The translations under genes and the position numbers were made by a program. From Phycisphaeraceae bacterium (GTDB lineage: Bacteria; Planctomycetota; Phycisphaerae; Phycisphaerales; UBA1924): 55,172 nucleotides of DNA. Below are positions 17,251-24,692 of the stretch, in pieces (the stretch's first letter is position 1; each line of letters begins with the position of its first letter). A model generated the notes under the pieces. That model was not told the origin of the DNA and did no database searches. It was given only the letters and a program-made list of their open reading frames with translations. The stretch is taken from contig JAHCJH010000003.1 in the NCBI GenBank assembly GCA_026126345.1, positions 1-55,172 of the forward strand, written 5' to 3'.

Positions 17251-17937
17251 ATGATGCGACTTGGCGTGTTGCTGGCGGCCGAGGGACCTGCGGGCGGTTC
17301 ATCGGGGGGCGTGAGCGTGCAGGACCTGTTCCTGCAGAGTTTCGACCTGTTCACGATCGCGCTGCTGGCGTGCAGCGTGCTGGGCGTGGCGGTGATCGTG
17401 CGCTGCGTGCTGGAGATTCGCCCGGGGCGAATCCTGCCCGCCGAGACCGAACGGACCGTTCGCGGTCTGATCCGCGAGGGCCGCTGGGACGAACTCTCGG
17501 GCTTCACGGCCCGCGACGGCGCCTTCATTTCCCGCGTGCTGCGGGCCGCGCTCACCGCCCCGGGGGGCGACAAAGCCTCGATGCGCGACGCGGCGGAACT
17601 GGCGGCCAGCGAGCAATGCGCCGGCCTGTTCCGGCGGATCGAACCGCTGCACGTCATCGGCACGCTCGGCCCGTTGCTGGGTCTGGCCGGCACGGTGTGG
17701 GGGATGGTGCTGGCCTTCAGCGCACTGGGTCAGGCCGGCGGCCAGGCCAGCCCCGTGGTGCTCTCGGCGGGCATCGCCAAGGCGCTGTTCCACACCCTGC
17801 TGGGTCTGGTGCTGGCGATCCCGGCGCTGGCGACGTTCGGCGTGTACCGGTCGGTGGTGGACCGGGTGTGCAACCGGGCCATGACCCTCTCGGGCGAGCT
17901 GCTGGACATGCTGCCCGAGCGGAAGAAGGCCGGCTGA
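17251..17937 (+). CDS. MotA/TolQ/ExbB proton channel family protein
   Basis: A 228-residue inner-membrane protein of the ExbB/TolQ type, which uses the proton gradient together with ExbD/TolR to energise outer-membrane processes. The first helix is near residues 28-50. The conserved block HVIGTLGPLLGLAGTVWGMV at residues 134-153 forms the second helix, followed by LVLAIPALATFGVYRSVV. It has usual length. The stop TGA shares its last A with the ATG of the first ExbD gene. What the complex drives here (TonB-like uptake, Tol-Pal-like division or gliding) cannot be told; no TonB or receptor gene is near. Confidence 0.9.
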   Translation: MMRLGVLLAAEGPAGGSSGGVSVQDLFLQSFDLFTIALLACSVLGVAVIVRCVLEIRPGRILPAETERTVRGLIREGRWDELSGFTARDGAFISRVLRAALTAPGGDKASMRDAAELAASEQCAGLFRRIEPLHVIGTLGPLLGLAGTVWGMVLAFSALGQAGGQASPVVLSAGIAKALFHTLLGLVLAIPALATFGVYRSVVDRVCNRAMTLSGELLDMLPERKKAG

Positions 17938-18395
17938 TGCGCCGGCGCGTGCTGAGCCAACCCGCGGGCACGCTCGAGGCCGTGAACGTCACGCCGATGA
18001 TCGACGTGGTGATGTGCCTGATCGTGTTCTTCCTGATCGTCGGCAAGCTCGCGGCCGACACGGGCGGAACGGTGCGACTGCCCGGTTCGGCCGCCGGGCT
18101 GGCGGCGACGCGCCCGCCGGCGCTGACGATCCTGGTCGGCCCGCCCGAGGGCGCCGAGCGCCCCACGCGCTGGGGTGGCGTGCCGGCGCGCGTTCTGGTG
18201 GACGGGCGGGCGGTGACCGATGAGGCGGCGCTGGAAACGCTGCTGCGCGAGCGCCTGGCCACGCTGGAACCGGGCGCGCCGGTCCAGGTGCGCGCCGACC
18301 GCGACATGCGCTACGAGGCCGTCGAGCCGGTGCTCCGGGCGTGCGGACGCGCGGGGCTGACGAACCTGCGCCTGGCGACGGAGCGCGTGCGATGA
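17937..18395 (+). CDS. ExbD/TolR family protein 1
   Basis: A 152-residue partner of the ExbB-like channel. A short cytoplasmic N-terminus is followed by VNVTPMIDVVMCLIVFFLIV; the Asp in the P-M-I-D motif is the proton-carrying residue of the family. The periplasmic part has ARVLVDGRAVTDEAALETLL and VQVRADRDMRYEAVEPVL, the usual ExbD fold. It overlaps its neighbours on both sides, by one base with exbB and four with the second ExbD gene. Confidence 0.9.
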   Translation: MRRRVLSQPAGTLEAVNVTPMIDVVMCLIVFFLIVGKLAADTGGTVRLPGSAAGLAATRPPALTILVGPPEGAERPTRWGGVPARVLVDGRAVTDEAALETLLRERLATLEPGAPVQVRADRDMRYEAVEPVLRACGRAGLTNLRLATERVR

Positions 18396-18907
18396 GCCCG
18401 GCGGGATCCTCAAGGCACGGGCTCCGCCGGCGCGACGCGGCGTTCACGCGGGCCGAGTCCTTCGGCCCCAACATGACGCCGATGGTCGACGTGGTGATGG
18501 TGATCCTCGTCTTCTTCATGGTCTCGGCCGCGTTTGTAGGGCCCGAGTGGTTCCTGCGCACGGTGCTGCCCGCGCCGGCCGGGGCGGGGCGCGCCGGCAC
18601 GCCCGACCCAACGGTGCGCCCGGTGCGGATCGACGTCACGCTGTCGGTTGTCGGCGGATCGACCGTCGCCACCGGGCAGGGGCTGACCGACGCGAGCCTG
18701 GAGCGCATGGCCGAGGCGCTGGCCGAGGCGGCGCGCCTGGCCGGCGATCAGGTCAAGCAAGCCGTGGAGGTCGTGCTGCGGCCGCAGGGCGCGGTGCCCT
18801 ACCGCGACATCATCCGCCTGCACGAAGCGGCCCAGCGCGCCGGGATCGAACGGATCACCGTCGCCGTGCGCCCTCGGTCCGACCCGGCCGAACCGCCGGG
18901 GAACTGA
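18392..18907 (+). CDS. ExbD/TolR family protein 2
   Basis: A 171-residue second ExbD-type protein with the same single helix and essential Asp (MTPMVDVVMVILVFFMVS). Its periplasmic domain is longer, with a Pro/Gly-rich linker after the helix, and ends AVEVVLRPQGAVPYRDIIRL. One ExbB with two different ExbD genes is a recurrent arrangement in Planctomycetes and other phyla. It ends 51 bases before the arsenic operon. Confidence 0.88.
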   Translation: MSPAGSSRHGLRRRDAAFTRAESFGPNMTPMVDVVMVILVFFMVSAAFVGPEWFLRTVLPAPAGAGRAGTPDPTVRPVRIDVTLSVVGGSTVATGQGLTDASLERMAEALAEAARLAGDQVKQAVEVVLRPQGAVPYRDIIRLHEAAQRAGIERITVAVRPRSDPAEPPGN

Positions 18908-18924
18908 ACAATCCACGAGCCCGC

Positions 18925-18952
18925 TTGCCCAAGCCCGCGGCCGGGCTATACT
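18925..18952 (+). promoter_or_regulatory. Sigma-70-type promoter of the arsenic operon
   Basis: TTGCCC at 18925-18930 (-35, four of six matches) and TATACT at 18947-18952 (-10, five of six), separated by 16 bases. Transcription would begin about 18958-18960, practically at the arsR ATG at 18959, so the message may be leaderless. Confidence 0.55.
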
Positions 18953-18975
18953 TGCATTATGGTGCAATCATGCAA
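18952..18975. promoter_or_regulatory. Candidate ArsR operator
   Basis: Two nested inverted repeats: TTGCAT at 18952-18957 with ATGCAA at 18970-18975 (12 bases between), and TTGCA at 18952-18956 with TGCAA at 18963-18967. They cover the end of the -10 element and the first arsR codons, so a bound repressor would block the polymerase. Assigning it to ArsR is inference. Confidence 0.5.
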
Positions 18976-19372
18976 ACGTCAAAGCGCCCGTCGGCCCCGC
19001 ACACCCAGGGCGGCTCTGTCGTGCCGCGGCCCGATCGACGGGCTGCTCGACGCGGGCCTGTTCAAAGCCCTGGGCGATGAGCGCCGCGTCGCGATCGTGG
19101 CTTGCCTGGCCAAGTGCGGGCGGGCCTGCACGGTGGGCGAAATCGCCGAGTGCTGCAACGTGGACCTATCGGTGGTGTCGCGCCACCTGGCCGTGTTGGC
19201 CGACGCCGGCGTGCTCGACAGCGACAGGCAGGGCCGGCAGGTGCTCTACCGGGTTCGATTCGAATCGCTTTCGACGCAGCTGCGGCGGCTGGCCGATGCG
19301 ATCGACGCCTGCCGGTGCGTCGGGCCGGGCGGCGGATGCGGCTGCGCTTCGAGCGGCGGGAACGCGGCATGA
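18959..19372 (+). CDS. arsR: ArsR/SmtB-family arsenic-responsive repressor
   Basis: A 137-residue winged-helix repressor that would leave its operator when arsenite binds. The core starts at GLFKALGDERRVAIVACLAK. The recognition region is IAECCNVDLSVVSRHLAVLA, with two adjacent Cys in place of the classical ELCVCDL box, and R-Q-G-R-Q-V-L-Y-R-V forms the wing. The C-terminus is Cys-rich (ACRCVG and CGCASS); these with the CC pair are candidate arsenite ligands. ATG 18959 is almost at the predicted transcription start. Its stop overlaps the arsC start in ATGA. Confidence 0.88.
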   Translation: MVQSCKRQSARRPRTPRAALSCRGPIDGLLDAGLFKALGDERRVAIVACLAKCGRACTVGEIAECCNVDLSVVSRHLAVLADAGVLDSDRQGRQVLYRVRFESLSTQLRRLADAIDACRCVGPGGGCGCASSGGNAA

Positions 19373-19854
19373 ACCCCGCAAGCACCCCGCCCCGCGTGCT
19401 GTTCCTGTGCACGGGAAACTCGTGCCGCAGCCAGATGGCCGAGGGGTTCGCCCGCGCCTTGCTGGGCGGCCGGATCGAGGCTCATTCGGCCGGCACCCAG
19501 CCGCAGGGGATGAACCCGCTGGCGGTCCGAGCCATGGCCGAGGCGGGGATCGACATCTCCGCCGGCGCCAGCAAGCGCCCGCATGACCTGGGCGGCGCGT
19601 GGGAAGCAGTGATCACCGTCTGCGGCCACGCCCGCGAAACGTGCCCTGTGCTGCCGGGCGCGGGCCGCGTGCTGCACGTTCCGTTCGACGACCCGCCGCG
19701 CCTGGCCCGGGCGGCCGGCGCGACCGACGCTGACGCGGCCATGCCGCACTATCGGCGCGTGCGCGACGAGATCCGGGCGTTCGTGCTGGCCATGCCGGCG
19801 CGCCTGAGCGCGATCGGCGTTGTGACACCGACAGACAACCACCACACGGAGTAA
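19369..19854 (+). CDS. arsC: Thioredoxin-coupled arsenate reductase (LMW phosphatase type)
   Basis: A 161-residue cytoplasmic enzyme that reduces arsenate to arsenite. The fold is that of low-molecular-weight tyrosine phosphatases: the P-loop C-T-G-N-S-C-R-S-Q near residue 14 holds the nucleophilic Cys, HSAGTQPQGMNP follows, and V-C-G-H-A-R-E-T-C-P supplies the two further Cys that relay the disulfide, as in S. aureus pI258-type ArsC. The late Asp motif is VPFDDP. It sits between the repressor and the methyltransferase, with no arsenite efflux gene (arsB or acr3) in the operon. Confidence 0.92.
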   Translation: MNPASTPPRVLFLCTGNSCRSQMAEGFARALLGGRIEAHSAGTQPQGMNPLAVRAMAEAGIDISAGASKRPHDLGGAWEAVITVCGHARETCPVLPGAGRVLHVPFDDPPRLARAAGATDADAAMPHYRRVRDEIRAFVLAMPARLSAIGVVTPTDNHHTE

Positions 19855-19856
19855 CC

Positions 19857-20849
19857 ATGAACCAGGCAACGAAATCAGTATCCACGCGGAGCAACGACCC
19901 CGGTTCCTGCGGCTGCGGACCGGCGTGCTGCGGCGGTGAGGCGAAGCGGAACGGGAACGCCGCGGCGCCCACCGCGACGGACGTCCACGAGCAGGTGCGC
20001 CGGGGGTACGGCGAGATCGCCCGTCGAGGCGGCTGGTCGGCGACCGGGAACGCGGCCGAGTCTTCGGTCGGGTGCTGCGGGCCGTCGAGCGCGGGCGCCG
20101 GCGGCTGCTGCGGACCGGCGACGCTGACGACCGAGCAGGTCGCGGCGGCCGTCGGCTACGGCGCGGGCGATCTGGCCGCGCTGCCCGAGGGCGCCAACCT
20201 CGGGCTGTCGTGCGGCAACCCGACGGCGCTGGCGGCGCTGCGGCCCGGCGAGATCGTGCTGGACCTGGGCTCGGGCGCCGGGCTCGACTGCTTCATCGCC
20301 GGGCCGAGGGTCGGCGCCGCGGGTCGGGTGATCGGCGTGGACATGACGCCGGACATGCTGGCCAAGGCCCGGCGCAACCTGGCCGGCTACCGGGAGCGCA
20401 GCGGGCTTGACAACGTCGAGTTCCGCCTCGGCGAGATCGAGTCGCTGCCGGTGGCCGACGCGAGCGTGGACGTGGTGATCTCCAACTGCGTGATCAACCT
20501 GTCCCCCGACAAGCCCCGTGTGTTCGGCGAGATCGCCCGCGTGCTGCGCCCCGGCGGGCGCGTGGCGGTCAGCGACCTGGCCCTGCTCCGGCCTCTGCCG
20601 GAGTCGATCCGCGCAGACGTTGAAGCGCTGGTCGGGTGCGTCGCCGGAGCCGCCCTGGTGGACGAACTGGCGTCGATGGCCCGCGTCGCCGGACTGACCG
20701 ACGTGCGCATCGAACCCAAGGCGGGGTATGTCCAGGCCATGACGGCGTGGCAGGACCCGCTCTACCGGCGCATCATCGAACGGCTGCCCGACGGGACCAC
20801 TCCGGCCGACTTCATCACCAGCGTGGACCTGTCGGCCCGAAAGGCCTGA
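19857..20849 (+). CDS. arsM: Arsenite S-adenosylmethionine methyltransferase
   Basis: Methylates arsenite to volatile or less retained species. Three conserved Cys of ArsM enzymes are visible: G-L-S-C-G-N-P, S-N-C-V-I-N-L and V-G-C-V-A-G. The SAM-binding motif is [11 protein letters not shown], with [13 protein letters not shown] next. The N-terminal 80 residues add three Cys clusters ([25 protein letters not shown]), which may collect As(III). The protein has 330 residues. GGAG precedes ATG 19857, two bases after arsC. The gene ends one base before the stop of the convergent regulator. Confidence 0.93.
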   Translation: MNQATKSVSTRSNDPGSCGCGPACCGGEAKRNGNAAAPTATDVHEQVRRGYGEIARRGGWSATGNAAESSVGCCGPSSAGAGGCCGPATLTTEQVAAAVGYGAGDLAALPEGANLGLSCGNPTALAALRPGEIVLDLGSGAGLDCFIAGPRVGAAGRVIGVDMTPDMLAKARRNLAGYRERSGLDNVEFRLGEIESLPVADASVDVVISNCVINLSPDKPRVFGEIARVLRPGGRVAVSDLALLRPLPESIRADVEALVGCVAGAALVDELASMARVAGLTDVRIEPKAGYVQAMTAWQDPLYRRIIERLPDGTTPADFITSVDLSARKA

Positions 20850-21296
20850 TCAGGGCCTCGCCGCAGCTTCCGGAGCCGCGGCGTAGATCACGAACCGGAC
20901 CGCCTGCGCCCGCAGCCCGCGCTGTCGGCACAGGCGGTCGCGCAGGGCGGCCAGTTCCGGCAGGTCCAGCCGTTCGACGGCGTGGGTATCGGTTCGGACG
21001 AGCAGGCCGTCGTCCCCATAGCCCCAGGCCAGCAGGTAGTGCGCCTGGTCCGCGTCGAGCAGCACCTGCTGGAGGATCCCCGCCTGCTGAAGCAGGCGGA
21101 TGGTCCGGTAGACCGTGGCCTTGCTGATGCGCTGCCCGCCGCCAGCGCGGAGTCGCTCCAGCAGCGCCTCGGCCCGGAACGGCTCGGCGAACCGAACCAC
21201 CTCGTCGAGGATGCGCGCCCGCTCGGGCGTGTACTTCAGGCCCTCGGCCTTGAGCGTGCGCCGAAAGACGGCGCACACCGGCTCGATGATCTTCAT
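20850..21296 (-). CDS. Fur-family regulator lacking most metal-site residues
   Basis: A 148-residue DNA-binding protein of the Fur superfamily. The winged helix is clear: L-K-Y-T-P-E-R-A-R-I-L-D, then RISKATVYRTIRLLQQAGIL as recognition helix. In the dimerisation domain the usual H-x-H-x2-C-x2-C-G box is replaced by YGDDGLLVRTDT, and the late His of the family is absent (VRFVIYAA). Only the H in Q-A-H-Y and an Asp/Glu remain, so normal Fe, Zn or Mn sensing is doubtful. ATG 21296 is the closest start; ATG 21344 adds 16 residues. It is tail-to-tail with arsM without a spacer. Confidence 0.84.
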   Translation of the reverse strand: MKIIEPVCAVFRRTLKAEGLKYTPERARILDEVVRFAEPFRAEALLERLRAGGGQRISKATVYRTIRLLQQAGILQQVLLDADQAHYLLAWGYGDDGLLVRTDTHAVERLDLPELAALRDRLCRQRGLRAQAVRFVIYAAAPEAAARP

Positions 21297-21349
21297 CGCC
21301 GGGCCGCCGTCGGCCGGGTTGTCTGACCGCGCAACCGCCGCCATGCCGT

Positions 21350-22021
21350 ATGCTACCCACCGCCAGAACCAACAGGCCCCACGCTGTGAGCGACCCTTCC
21401 GACACGCCGCGACCGCTGCCCCCTCTGACCGAGCGGCTGGGGCGGCACGGGGTGACGCTGGGGGTGATCGCCGGCGCGCCGCTGCTGGCGGTAGCCCTGG
21501 GCGCGGTGGGGCTGGACGACGGCGTCTCGGCGGTGCTCGGACCGGTGTCGGTGGCGCAGGTGCTGCTGTCGGGCGGGCTGCTGGCGGCGGTCTATTGGGC
21601 CGCCGGCGCGGGCCTGGCCTGGCCGCTGGCACGGTGGCTCGCGCCCGACTCGCCCGATCGGCCCTGGATTCAGGCGGGGCTCGGCGTCTGCCTGATGCCT
21701 TGGCTCAGCCACCTGCTCGGAGTGCTCGGCGCGTTCGCCGGAACGACGGGCCAGATCTTCGCCATCGCGGTCGTGGCCTTCGGCGCAGCGCTGCTGCTGG
21801 CGCAGGCATCCCGCGCGTTCGGCGCGCGGGCGACCGTGCCCCCGGCGGCCGGGGGGTGGCTGGCGGCCGTGCTGCCCATCGCCGTCGCGCTCACGGCCGC
21901 CTGCAACCCGCCGGGCATGCTTTACCGCAGCGAGGCCGGCGGCTTCGACGCCATGAGCTACCACCTTTTCTGTCTCCTTACCAGGAGTGGGCACGCTAGG
22001 GACGCATCTCTAGGCCGCTGA
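21350..22021 (+). pseudogene. Large polytopic membrane protein, N-terminal part, frame lost
   Basis: This frame encodes the first 205 or so residues of a polytopic membrane protein, with four or five hydrophobic segments (GVIAGAPLLAVALGAVGL, AQVLLSGGLLAAVYWAAGAG, LSHLLGVLGAFAG, IFAIAVVAFGAALLLA). It reaches C-N-P-P-G-M-L-Y-R-S and F-D-A-M-S-Y-H-L, then runs into nonsense and stops at 22021. The A-x-S-Y-H-L motif is typical of the first exposed loop of dolichol-mannosyltransferase-like (GT-C) membrane proteins, a tentative assignment. GTG 21386 is an alternative start. The continuation is the frame at 22584-23633. Confidence 0.6.
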
Positions 22022-22590
22022 ACACAATGTCCACTGCACCTGCCCAGCCACACCTCGAGGCAAAGCTGCGCTCACCCACTCCAAAAATGGTGAGATGCTC
22101 GGTGCAGGGCTGCTGCGCCGTTGGGATCGCAAAGATTGTTGGCCCTCAAGATTTTGGCGTGGGCCTGACCGCGCCTGCCAATCCCGTTGCACGTGCTCGC
22201 TTGGCGTCGGCATGCTGTGCTCCTGAAGCCGGCGAAAGCAAAGGTCGCGTGGCGACGCTGGGCGGGCTGAGCGGGCGGTCGTTCCACAACGTTCCCTAAT
22301 TCTGCCGTGGGCTGATCAGCGCGCCCTGCTGGCGTACAACGCAGGCGGCGGTAGCGCAGCTGCTAGGGCGGCGATGCTGGCGGTCGAGCAGCGACGCCCC
22401 CGAAGCTGCGCCGTGCCCAGCGGGTTGTTCGTCGCTGCCGCCATCGGTTTCAAGTCTTAGCAGCGCGTTCATGGCTCCAGCCCATGGTCAGACTGTTGTC
22501 AAAACCCGGCGTGCCGATGCGGGCGGGCGGTCGTCATCGCCGGACGCTGGCGACCGCGATGACGCCGGACGTCCCGCAACGCCGTGGTTG
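21965..22590 (+). other. Unreadable middle of the split membrane gene
   Basis: About 620 bases of lower apparent G+C with no usable frame. Scraps of a coding sequence survive in shifting frames: Y-Q-E-W-A-R then G-R-I-S around 21975-22015, L-L-A-Y-N near 22340, and F-V-A-A-A-I-G-F-K-S near 22430. These fit the expected middle of a GT-C-like protein. The edges are sharp on both sides. I see no terminal repeats or transposase, so it does not look like an insertion. Confidence 0.5.
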
Positions 22591-23633
22591 AAACCCGATC
22601 TTCCCCGCCGGCCGACTTGCTGGGCCGCTGCCTGGCTGCCGAGCAGGCGGCGCGCTTCAAGGCCGGGCACAGCGGCGCGGGCTCGTGGGGCGATCACGCC
22701 GCGCTGCTCGTGTCGCCCGCGGGCGATCCCTCGAGCGTGGACAACCAGCCCCGGGGCGTGCTGCACCGCCAGTGGGGCTTGATGTGGCCGGCGGCGCTGG
22801 CGCTGGCCGGGGCGAGCGTGGCCACCGCCGCGGGCCGGCGGTGGGCGCTGGCGGGCGTTGCCTCCCTGGTCGTCGCGGCGGTGTGGTGGATCGGCTGGTC
22901 GCACGCGCAATCGCGATTCCTGGTGCCCGTGGCGCCGGTGCTGGCGGGGCTCGTGGGCATGGGGGCCGCGGCGGCGTTGGCGGGCGCCTCGGCGCCGGGC
23001 GCGCTGGGTTTGGGCGGGGCACGGCGGCTGCTGTACGTTCTGGCGGCGTGCGTGCCGCTGGTGCAGTCGGCGATCGGGCTGGCGACGTGGCTGGAGCAGG
23101 CGGGGTGGCGGCCGAACCGGTCGCTGGTGTACGGTGCGGCGGCGTTCAGCGGCGAAGGACTCCGCGCCGACTTCCTGCGTGCGACGCCGACCGAGCAGCG
23201 CGCCATCGAGCAGCAACTCTCGCCGACGGCGTTCTGCAACCTGGCGATCCCGCCCAACGAGACGGTCTACCTGCTCGGCGATGCCGCGGTGATCTACTTC
23301 ACCGGCCGGATCGTGTACCACACGACCTGGGACGCGTCGCCCCTCGGCCGGGCGATCGCCGCATCGGGCGGGACGGGCTCCGCGCCCGAGGCCTGGACGC
23401 AGTGGCTCCGCCGGCGCGAGGGCGGCGGGCCCGGGGCCGACTGGGTGTTGATCAACGAGCGCGAGCTGCGCCGGTACTGGCAGAGCGGCTGGTACGACCC
23501 GCTGGTGACCCAGGAGAACGTGTTGCGGTGGATGCGATCGCTCGGCCGGCCGGATCGCGCCTGGCCCAACGCCGACGGCTCGGCGACCGTGTTGTTTCGC
23601 TTGCGCCCGGCGCGCAGCGGGGGCACCACGTGA
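22584..23633 (+). pseudogene. Large polytopic membrane protein, C-terminal part
   Basis: This frame holds the remaining 350 residues of the gene begun at 21350. From AEQAARFKAGHSG onward it reads cleanly: four hydrophobic segments (LMWPAALALAGASVATAA, ALAGVASLVVAAVWWIGW, VAPVLAGLVGMGAAAALAG, LLYVLAACVPLVQSAIGLA), a conserved S-H-A-Q-S-R-F-L-V-P motif and a soluble tail (LSPTAFCNLAIPPNETVYLL). The S-x-Q-x-R-F/Y-L-x-P pattern is typical near the end of bacterial GT-C membrane glycosyltransferases; substrate unknown. The GTG at 22584 is only the first start in this frame. It overlaps the next gene in GTGA. Confidence 0.6.
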
Positions 23634-24670
23634 GCGGCGCGGCGGACCAGGACGTGATGACGAACCCGACACGCCCGCGCGGTTGGGTGAGGCTGGCGGT
23701 GCAATCGCTCGGGTTCCTGGCGGGCCTGGGGCTTCTGGCCTGGTGCGGCTACAGCGTGTTCAGCCGGCCCGAGGCTAGGGAACAACTCTCGCGACTGACG
23801 GCCGCCTCGTGGCAGCAGGTGGCCGGGCTGCTGGCCCTGTCCGGGGCGACGATCGTCTTCGGCGGGCTCATGTTCTGGGCCGTGGTGCGCCCGGTGCGTC
23901 AGACCCGGGCCCTCGACCAGATCGCCGTCAACGGCGTGTGCACCGTGCTTGGGTACGTGCCGTTCAAGTTGAGCTTCATCTTCCGGGTCGTGTACCAGAA
24001 CCGGCGCGAGGGCATGCCGCTGCTTTTCATCGGCGGGTGGATGGCGGCGTGCGCCGCGGTGATCGCGGCGTGCCTGGCCCCGCCGGTGGCGATGAGCCTG
24101 CTGCTCAAGCGGGTCGATGCGCTGTGGTGGGCCGGGTCGCTCGGAGGCGTTGCCCTGGCCGGGGCCGCGCTGATCATCGGGGGCCGATGGGCCTCGGGTC
24201 CGGGCGGGCGGGCGTGGATCGATCGCGCGGCCGGGGCGATTCGCCTGGGCCGGCTGGCCCGCTCCGACGGGTTCGGTCGGCTGATGGAAGGCTGCGCCAT
24301 GCTGGCGGACTGGCGGGCCACGTTCGGCGGGCTGGTCCTGCGCGGGCTCGACGTCGCGGCCCAGGCCGCCCGATTCTGGCTGGGGGCCGGGATCATCGGC
24401 GTCGCCATCACGCCCGACCAGGCGATCCTCGCCGGGGCGACGTACTTCCTGCTGCAGGTGTTGGCGCCGACCGGGGTGGGCGGGGTGCGCGAGGCGGGAA
24501 CGGCGGGCGTGCTGGGCTTCCTGGGACAGGACATCATGGTCGTCGTGCTGGCGGTGTCCGCCGGAGAGGCCGTGATGAACCTGGTGTTCGGCGCCGCGGG
24601 GGCGGCTTGGCTGCGGGTGGACAGGCTGCTGAGCCGGCGCGGCACGGGCGACGCCCCCGCCGGGGCGTGA
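23630..24670 (+). CDS. UPF0104/LPG-synthase-like integral membrane protein
   Basis: A 346-residue polytopic membrane protein with about eight hydrophobic segments, similar in plan to the transmembrane domain of lysylphosphatidylglycerol synthases and the UPF0104 (YbhN) family. G-V-C-T-V-L-G-Y-V-P-F-K and L-A-P-T-G-V-G-G-V-R-E are where the family has its conserved P-x-K and P-G-G-x-G-x-x-E motifs. YbhN-like proteins often sit next to membrane glycosyltransferases, as here. The GTG start at 23630 overlaps the previous stop; ATG 23657 is an alternative. No soluble aminoacyl-transferase domain follows, so lysinylation of lipids is not implied. Confidence 0.75.
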   Translation: MSGAADQDVMTNPTRPRGWVRLAVQSLGFLAGLGLLAWCGYSVFSRPEAREQLSRLTAASWQQVAGLLALSGATIVFGGLMFWAVVRPVRQTRALDQIAVNGVCTVLGYVPFKLSFIFRVVYQNRREGMPLLFIGGWMAACAAVIAACLAPPVAMSLLLKRVDALWWAGSLGGVALAGAALIIGGRWASGPGGRAWIDRAAGAIRLGRLARSDGFGRLMEGCAMLADWRATFGGLVLRGLDVAAQAARFWLGAGIIGVAITPDQAILAGATYFLLQVLAPTGVGGVREAGTAGVLGFLGQDIMVVVLAVSAGEAVMNLVFGAAGAAWLRVDRLLSRRGTGDAPAGA

Positions 24671-24692
24671 GGCCGGCCCGTACCATCGGCCC

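Noticed and set aside
17251-18907. Flagellar MotA/MotB
   Set aside because: The two downstream proteins are short ExbD types without the OmpA-like peptidoglycan domain of MotB.
22027-22299. A 90-codon Cys-containing frame in the disrupted region
   Set aside because: Lies within the unreadable middle of the split membrane gene and shows no family features.
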